The translations under genes and the position numbers were made by a program. A stretch of 17,418 bases of DNA from Bacteroidota bacterium (GTDB taxonomy: Bacteria; Bacteroidota; Bacteroidia; Flavobacteriales; Flavobacteriaceae). Below the pieces are notes generated by a model. The model was not told the DNA's origin. It ran no database searches and saw only the letters and a program-made list of their open reading frames with translations. The DNA lies in NCBI GenBank assembly GCA_023437485.1, contig JAEZGB010000142.1, forward strand, positions 1 through 17,418. Direction: 5' to 3'. Shown here piece by piece: positions 12,747-17,418 of this stretch (positions are counted from its first letter, which is position 1; every line of letters starts with the position of its first letter).

Positions 12747-14054
12747 ATGGAATTTACCTTACTTATCATCATCATCGTCCTCGCGCTGATCTTTGATTAC
12801 ATCAACGGTTTTCACGATGCTGCCAATTCCATCGCCACCATTGTTGCCACAAAAGTGCTTACTCCGTTTCAGGCCGTTGCCTGGGCAGCGTTTTTTAACT
12901 TCGCGGCATTTTGGGTGTTTGGGTTTGGCGTTGCCGATACCGTAGCCAAGACCGCTCATACCTCCAGCCTGAACCTGACGGTGCTTTTGGCGGGAATCAT
13001 CGCCGCGATCGCATGGAACCTGTTTACCTGGTGGTATGGGATTCCGTCAAGTTCATCGCACACCCTTATCGGTGGATTTGCCGGGGCTGCCATTGCCCAC
13101 GGGCTTTCTGGCGTTACCGATGCCGAGCACGCCGGTTTTAAAATCGTGAACTGGTGGAGCCAGGCCAAGGCAGGAGAACTGCTCCCGTCAGGTGTGATCA
13201 TCATCATTCTCTTTATTGCTTTCGCGCCGTTGCTGGGAATGCTCATATCGTACTTCCTTTCGATCTGGTTGATGTACGCTTCAAAGAAGAACGTCGCTTC
13301 CAAGATTTTTACGGTGGCCCTTATGATTTTGGCGCTGTTGTTTTTTATCTACGTATTTGAAACCGAGCCCAAAAAGATGCGTTTTGAAGACCGGACAATG
13401 AGCATCGTCTTTGCGCCTGAAAACATCAAATGGATGCTGGTGGCGCTTATCTTTTACAGCCTTGCGGTTTTCAACCTGTTCTTTAGTTCGTTATCCACGG
13501 CGCGCGCCGAAAAGATCCTGAAACGAATGCAGCTTATTTCCTCGGCCGCCTTTAGCCTTGGCCACGGTGGGAATGATTCGCAAAAGGTAATGGGCATCAT
13601 TGCCGCGGCGGTCGCCGTGTATATCAATACATCGGGGGTGATCCAGGCTGATCTGCCCGAGTGGCTGAATGTTTCACTACCCAAAGAGGGTGAACCGACC
13701 ATTCCGGCCTGGATTCCGCTAACCTGCTATTCGGTCATTGCATTGGGGACTCTTAGCGGCGGATGGAAAATCGTTAAGACGATGGGATCAAAAATTACCA
13801 AAGTGACTGCGTTTGAAGGTGTGGTAGCCGAATCGGCAGGAGCGCTGACGTTATTCTCCACTGAACATTTCAAGATTCCGGTTTCCACTACCCATACCAT
13901 TACGGGGTCGATCATCGGGGTAGGAGTTACCAAAAGGATTTCGGCGGTTCGCTGGGGTGTTACGGTTAAGCTGATCTGGGCGTGGGTGCTTACCATTCCG
14001 GTTTCGGCGGTTTTGGCAGCGGTGCTATACTGGTTGCTGAGCCTTGTGATCTGA
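12747..14054 (+). CDS. pit: PiT family inorganic phosphate transporter
   Basis: A 435-residue inner-membrane low-affinity phosphate (metal phosphate/H+ or Na+) symporter of the PHO4/PiT family. The two inverted signature repeats are seen: GFHDAANSIATIVATKVLTP (21-40) and LGHGGNDSQKVMGI (271-284). The paired SSSSHTLIGG (101-110) and STTHTITGS (380-388) motifs form the transport core. About ten to twelve hydrophobic segments are present; a charged loop lies at about 205-225 and another at about 300-320. It is the second gene of the DUF47-pit operon, with a six-base gap and only a weak AAAGG upstream. A strong terminator follows 24 bases after the stop. The DUF47-PiT pairing and candidate Pho-type operator suggest regulation by phosphate supply; this is inference. 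Sulfate permease use, known for some PHO4 relatives, is less likely. Confidence 0.95.
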   Translation: MEFTLLIIIIVLALIFDYINGFHDAANSIATIVATKVLTPFQAVAWAAFFNFAAFWVFGFGVADTVAKTAHTSSLNLTVLLAGIIAAIAWNLFTWWYGIPSSSSHTLIGGFAGAAIAHGLSGVTDAEHAGFKIVNWWSQAKAGELLPSGVIIIILFIAFAPLLGMLISYFLSIWLMYASKKNVASKIFTVALMILALLFFIYVFETEPKKMRFEDRTMSIVFAPENIKWMLVALIFYSLAVFNLFFSSLSTARAEKILKRMQLISSAAFSLGHGGNDSQKVMGIIAAAVAVYINTSGVIQADLPEWLNVSLPKEGEPTIPAWIPLTCYSVIALGTLSGGWKIVKTMGSKITKVTAFEGVVAESAGALTLFSTEHFKIPVSTTHTITGSIIGVGVTKRISAVRWGVTVKLIWAWVLTIPVSAVLAAVLYWLLSLVI

Positions 14055-14077
14055 TATCGAATCCAGTACAAAATAAA

Positions 14078-14109
14078 AAAAAAAGCAGGCCCCAAAGCCT
14101 GCTTTTTAA
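14078..14109. terminator. Two-way Rho-independent terminator between pit and the outer-membrane protein gene
   Basis: AAAAAGCAGGC (14080-14090), loop CCCAAA, GCCTGCTTTTT (14097-14107). A long A-tract on the left gives a T-tract for the minus strand, so both convergent genes are served. Confidence 0.93.
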
Positions 14110-14123
14110 TTTGGATAACGACC

Positions 14124-15362
14124 TTACAAAATGAAGAATTTCGCGAAAAAGGAAAGACGGCTAGCCTCAGCATTGATAGTGGGATGTAATTGCCCAACTG
14201 TATAATACCTTGCGCCGACAGAGTATCTTTTATAATTAAAGCCTCCGCCAAAACCAAAATTCATGTGGTGGCTGTCCAGCTCGAAGGAAGCCGAGGGGTT
14301 GTCGAACTCTACATCGCCCTTGGTAATGTTGATTGTTGCTGCGCCGTCAAGGAATATTTTGGAATCGGCGCCCATGAAAAAATAATACCGAACCCCAACC
14401 GGAATTGATAAGCTTGTGAACGACATTTTGTAATCGCCGGTAGCGCCGCTCAGACGTACATAACCGTATTCACCGCCTTTAAAACTGTAATAATGAGGGT
14501 CGGCGAAAACAGCAATTTTATTGGCATTTGTGGGAAGTATGTACTCCACCTCGGCGCCAAATTGGAAACTGGTTTCTGATTTATCAATAGACCAATATTC
14601 TGGATCGCGTTCTGATGAGAAATTTACCATCGTGATTCCTAGAACAGGTCCAAAATTCAATTTTCCTTTCCTGCTCGGCGCAACGGTTGTGACGGCAGAT
14701 TCACTACTGCCCGAACAATTGTTCACTTTGACAAAATAGTCCACAAGCGATGACTTGGAGTATTTGAGGCGCTCTACACTTGAAAGTTTTGTATCAGGGC
14801 ACCTCGCGTCGTTCCACAATTGGTTCCTGAATTGATTGTTCTCCCAAATCGCACTGTAGTCCGTGTCGTCGGGCTTTATTTTTGAATTGGTAGTCTGTCC
14901 CAGTGTAGGATGGTATTTTTTGTAAACCAACGGCGCCAGCGGCTTTAGAGGTGTCTGGTAATAAAACCGCTGCAATCCGCTTTCCTCGTAAATGTACAAT
15001 TTGTAGCTCCCGTCTACCAGCGAGCGCAGAAAAATCCGTTCATTGACAAAATGTGGATTTTTATCGCCCGAAATATTGGTCCCCGCGCTGCTTGCTGATC
15101 GGTCCAGTCCAATATCGGCCCGCACGAATTTTTGGCTTCCCGTAATCGCAAATTCCTGAATTTCGTCTATCGTTTTCTCGACAATTTCGGCCTCGGTTGA
15201 CCCTTTGATCGCAATTTTGCGGGGATTGTCATTCCAGTCGGCATTGCGGATCAGGACCTCATGCCGGTTGCCCGTATTATCCACGTAATATCCTTTTTCA
15301 AATTTGATTTGTGCAATCGAAAATGCCGTGCAAAGCAACGCAATAAGTGTTAATTTGTTCAT
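14124..15362 (-). CDS. Outer membrane beta-barrel protein with N-terminal beta domain
   Basis: A 412-residue secreted protein. The start is ATG 15362, giving the signal peptide MNKLTLIALLCTAFSIAQ; the frame continues 17 codons further upstream, but those residues (MRQQVTKSSKLINQFLR) would bury the signal sequence. Residues 20-170 form a beta-rich region (GYYVDNTGNRHEVLIRNADWNDNPRKI, IDEIQEFAITGSQKFVRADI) of a type often seen in Bacteroidota surface proteins. Residues about 215-412 look like an eight-stranded barrel (GKLNFGPVLGITMVNF, YSFKGGEYGYVRL, SIPVGVRYYFFM, MNFGFGGGFNYKRYSVGARYYTV, ending LSFFAKFFIL). A cysteine-bearing stretch (ARCPDTKLSS, NNCSGSSES) separates the two. Its function is unknown. 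It converges on the phosphate operon, and an 11-bp repeat like that operon's lies about 50 bases upstream of its start. Confidence 0.8.
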   Translation of the reverse strand: MNKLTLIALLCTAFSIAQIKFEKGYYVDNTGNRHEVLIRNADWNDNPRKIAIKGSTEAEIVEKTIDEIQEFAITGSQKFVRADIGLDRSASSAGTNISGDKNPHFVNERIFLRSLVDGSYKLYIYEESGLQRFYYQTPLKPLAPLVYKKYHPTLGQTTNSKIKPDDTDYSAIWENNQFRNQLWNDARCPDTKLSSVERLKYSKSSLVDYFVKVNNCSGSSESAVTTVAPSRKGKLNFGPVLGITMVNFSSERDPEYWSIDKSETSFQFGAEVEYILPTNANKIAVFADPHYYSFKGGEYGYVRLSGATGDYKMSFTSLSIPVGVRYYFFMGADSKIFLDGAATINITKGDVEFDNPSASFELDSHHMNFGFGGGFNYKRYSVGARYYTVGQLHPTINAEASRLSFFAKFFIL

Positions 15363-15413
15363 TCTTAAAAATTGGTTTATAAGTTTGGATGATTTTGTGA
15401 CCTGCTGACGCAA

Positions 15414-15435
15414 TTATAACATTTCATTAACATTT
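15414..15435. promoter_or_regulatory. 11-bp direct repeat upstream of the outer-membrane protein gene, similar to the phosphate-operon repeat
   Basis: TTATAACATTT (15414-15424) and CATTAACATTT (15425-15435) share TAACATTT 11 bases apart. The second core is TTAACA, the same as at 12054-12059. The repeat reads in the opposite sense to the gene it precedes and overlaps a weak -7-like TATAATTG (minus strand, 15418-15411), so its role is less certain than at 12042. Confidence 0.35.
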
Positions 15436-15446
15436 TGTTACTACCT

Positions 15447-15477
15447 ATAAAAAAACCGGCCCAAAGACCGGTATTTT
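15447..15477 (-). terminator. Rho-independent terminator of prfB
   Basis: ACCGG (15455-15459) pairs with CCGGT (15468-15472). On the minus strand the stem is followed by a long T-tract (complement of 15449-15455). It lies just after the prfB stop codon (15496) and before the outer-membrane protein's promoter region. Confidence 0.8.
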
Positions 15478-15495
15478 CGATTAATTACTTACGGC

Positions 15496-16594
15496 TTACT
15501 CCTCTTGTTTTTGGCCCATCATCATCAGGTAGGCCTTTAGGAATTCGTCAATTTCGCCATTCATCACCCCGTCAACGTCACTGGTTTCATGACCGGTGCG
15601 AACGTCCTTTACGAGTTTGTACGGGTGCATTACGTAGTTGCGGATCTGTGAACCCCATTCAATCTTCATCTTGTTGGCCTCGATTTCATCGCGAAGAGCC
15701 TGCTTCTTCTTGAGTTCGATTTCATAAAGCTGCGATTTCAGGAGCTGCATGGCCTTGGTCTTGTTGTCCAACTGCGAACGGGTCTCCGAGTTCTCAATGA
15801 TGATCCCGGTAGGGTGGTGGCGTAACCGCACCGCCGTTTCCACCTTGTTAACGTTCTGGCCGCCGGCGCCGCTTGATCGCATGGTTTCCCAGGTGATATC
15901 GGCCGGGCTGATCTCAATCTCAATGGTGTCATCGGCAAGCGGATACACATATACCGATACAAACGACGTATGTCTTTTGGCATTGCTGTCAAAAGGGGAG
16001 ATGCGCACCAACCGGTGAACACCGTTTTCACCCTTGAGGTATCCAAAGGAATAATCGCCCTCGAATTCCAGTGTGACGGTCTTGATTCCGGCAACATCGC
16101 CGGCCTGGAAATTTAGCTCCCTGATCTTGTACCCTTCCTTTTCGCCCCACATCATGTACATTCGCATGAGCATCTGGGCCCAATCACAGCTTTCCGTGCC
16201 CCCCGCACCGGCCGTGATTTGCAGTACGGCGCTCATGGAATCGCCTTCGTCCGAAAGCATGTTGCGGAACTCAAGCATCTCAACCTGCGAAAGCGCCTGC
16301 TGGTATTGCGCATCAAGCTCTTCAACCGTCAAGGCGCCTTCTTTGTAAAAGTCATGGGCGATTTGGAGTTCGTCGGTGAGATCGGAGGCGCGGTTAAAGT
16401 CGTCCACCCATTTTTTCTTGGTCCGAAGATTTTTAACGATGGCTTCGGCCTCTTTGGCGTTATTCCAAAAGTCTGGGGCAAACGTTTTTTCTTCTTCGTT
16501 GGTAATTTCTACAAGCTTGGCATCAATGTCAAAGATACCTCCTCAGCGCTCCAAGGCGCTCTACAATACCTTTGATCTGTTCGGTACTTGTCAT
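15496..16594 (-). CDS. prfB: Peptide chain release factor 2, expressed by programmed +1 frameshift
   Basis: RF2 reads UGA and UAA stop codons and triggers peptide release. The gene is in two frames. Frame one runs from ATG 16594 (MTSTEQIKGIVERLGALRRYL, 21 codons) to an in-frame TGA at 16531-16529. Skipping T16531 after the CTT codon gives the second frame, DIDAKLVEITNEEEKTFAPDFW and so on, to TAA 15498-15496. The product is 365 residues, the same as E. coli RF2, with the same junction pattern (RRYL-DIDAK here, RGYL-DYDAK in E. coli). Motifs are SPF (199-201), the stop-codon reading tripeptide of RF2, and GGQ (244-246), the hydrolysis motif, in SSGAGGQNVNK. Synthesis is self-regulated: when RF2 is scarce, the slow UGA favours the shift. 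Calling only the GTG-started 303-residue frame (16407) would lose the N-terminal domain. Confidence 0.97.
16528..16543 (-). promoter_or_regulatory. prfB programmed +1 frameshift site
   Basis: The minus strand reads AGGAGG (16543-16538), TAT, CTT, TGA, C. The Shine-Dalgarno-like element, its three-base spacing from CTT, the slippery CTT and the UGA-C stop context all match the classical RF2 recoding site. Confidence 0.95.
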
Positions 16595-16602
16595 AAATAA
16601 TG

Positions 16603-16610
16603 TACTTTTG
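16603..16610 (+). promoter_or_regulatory. Candidate ltaE promoter -7 element (TACTTTTG)
   Basis: TACTTTTG matches TAnnTTTG, within the same GTACTTTTGCG as at the phosphate operon. The ltaE ATG is 34 bases downstream. No clear -33 box at 19-20 bases; the upstream sequence is the prfB start region. Confidence 0.5.
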
Positions 16611-16618
16611 CGTTCCCA

Positions 16619-16626
16619 CAAAAATA
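16619..16626 (-). promoter_or_regulatory. Candidate prfB promoter -7 element (TATTTTTG on the minus strand)
   Basis: The minus strand reads TATTTTTG at 16626-16619, matching TAnnTTTG, with the prfB ATG 24 bases downstream. It lies eight bases from the oppositely directed ltaE element, so the two promoters overlap. Confidence 0.45.
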
Positions 16627-16644
16627 CCATTCATTTTTTGAATT

Positions 16645-17418
16645 ATGGAAATAAATCTGGTAAGCGACACCGTCACCAAACCCACGCCCGAAATGCTCCA
16701 GGCCATGTTCCGCGCGCCGGTGGGTGATGATGTTTACAAACAGGATCCCACCGTCAATGAACTGGAACGGCGGGTTGCCCAGATGTTCGGGATGGAGGCG
16801 GCGCTTTTCTTTCCTTCAGGGACGATGGCCAACCAGACCGCCATAAAACTGCACACCAATCCGGGAGAACAGCTCATCGCCGAGCGGTACGCGCATATTT
16901 TCAATTATGAAGGGGGCGGGGTTTCATTCAATAGTGGTGTTTCGTGTTCGCTTTTGCCCGGGACCCGCGGCATGATCGACGCCAAAGCGGTGGAATCGGC
17001 CATCAATCCACCTGATTTTTACCACAGCCCGCTCACATCGCTTGTATGCGTCGAAAATACCACCAACAAAGGCGGGGGCGCGTGTTATGAACTTGAAACC
17101 CTCGGCGCGATCAAATCAGTTTGCATCAGGCACGGACTAAAATTCCATCTGGACGGCGCCAGGCTCTGGAATGCCATGGTCGCCAAAAGGCAGTCACCCG
17201 AATCATTCGGAATCCTGTTTGATACCATATCGGTCTGCCTTTCAAAAGGGCTTGGAGCACCGGTAGGTTCACTTTTACTTTCAGATAAAGAAACCATAAA
17301 TAAAGCGCTAAGGATCAGGAAAATATTGGGCGGAGGAATGAGGCAGGCAGGCTATCTGGCCGCGGCTGGGCTTTATGCCTTGGAACACCATATTGGCCGG
17401 CTGTCTGAAGATCACCGT
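16645..17418 (+). CDS. ltaE: Low-specificity L-threonine aldolase, N-terminal part (3' end outside window)
   Basis: A PLP-dependent enzyme that cleaves L-threonine or L-allo-threonine to glycine and acetaldehyde. The frame is open from ATG 16645 to the window edge (258 codons, of about 340 expected). Visible motifs: VSDTVTKPTPEM at the start, VGDDVYKQDPTVNELE (26-41), FFPSGTMANQTAIKLH (55-70, phosphate-binding loop), HLDGARLWNA (168-177, Asp170 that holds the PLP pyridine nitrogen) and SVCLSKGLGAPVGS (196-209) with the PLP lysine at Lys201. These are the beta-eliminating-lyase/threonine aldolase signatures, and the Asp and Lys positions match LtaE closely. It is divergent from prfB with overlapping promoter elements and has no Shine-Dalgarno sequence. 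Phenylserine aldolase or another close relative is possible but less likely. Confidence 0.93.
   Translation, partial: MEINLVSDTVTKPTPEMLQAMFRAPVGDDVYKQDPTVNELERRVAQMFGMEAALFFPSGTMANQTAIKLHTNPGEQLIAERYAHIFNYEGGGVSFNSGVSCSLLPGTRGMIDAKAVESAINPPDFYHSPLTSLVCVENTTNKGGGACYELETLGAIKSVCIRHGLKFHLDGARLWNAMVAKRQSPESFGILFDTISVCLSKGLGAPVGSLLLSDKETINKALRIRKILGGGMRQAGYLAAAGLYALEHHIGRLSEDHR

Noticed and set aside
13727..14257. 176-residue minus-strand frame
   Set aside because: It crosses the pit 3' end, the terminator and the end of the outer-membrane protein gene, which a real gene would not do.
16405..16407. GTG as prfB start (303-residue product)
   Set aside because: This codon is an internal valine; the conserved N-terminal domain and frameshift junction lie upstream and match RF2.

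Overview
The window looks like a stretch of ordinary chromosome from a member of the Bacteroidota, most likely a flavobacterium. The evidence is a SusC/CarboxypepD-like TonB-type outer-membrane protein, a short menaquinone-type acyl-CoA ligase sitting next to a CPBP protease, and promoter elements of the Bacteroidota type (TAnnTTTG). None of the start codons has a convincing Shine-Dalgarno sequence. There is no phage, transposase, CRISPR array or rRNA/tRNA gene that I can support.

Layout, left to right. The end of a DUF1206 membrane protein (+) converges on class II fumarase fumC (-), with a two-way terminator and short tandem repeats between them. Upstream of fumC, on the other strand, is a 59-residue membrane protein (2251-2430) that an ORF caller with a length cut-off would miss; it ends in a strong terminator. 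A second, almost identical hairpin and an inverted pair of heptamer arrays separate it from a large outer-membrane beta-barrel receptor (-). Divergent from the receptor is a two-gene operon (+) of a CPBP intramembrane protease and a MenE-like ligase, overlapping by 35 bases. Next comes a block of minus-strand genes: acyl-CoA carboxylase beta subunit (methylcrotonyl-CoA type), an orphan four-helix-bundle sensor-like membrane protein, a secreted M1 metallopeptidase and a DoxX-family membrane protein. Divergent from the carboxylase is a phosphate-uptake operon (+): a DUF47/PhoU-like protein and a PiT-type phosphate transporter. It converges on another outer-membrane beta-barrel protein (-), followed by prfB (release factor 2, -) and, divergent from prfB, threonine aldolase ltaE (+, cut by the window edge).

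The strongest observations are four. (1) prfB carries a complete programmed +1 frameshift site, with AGGAGG three bases before CTT-TGA-C, in a genome whose start codons do not use such motifs. (2) Several intergenic spacers hold tandem 7-base or 8-base repeats; two unit families recur at separate loci in opposite orientations, and one nine-unit array lies 15 bases from a start codon. (3) An 11-bp direct repeat of the TTAACA type occupies the expected activator position of the phosphate-uptake promoter, and a similar repeat lies upstream of the neighbouring outer-membrane protein; a Pho-type operator is a reasonable guess. (4) The 59-residue membrane protein. I found no evidence of a new multi-gene system; most of the window is core metabolism and envelope genes.
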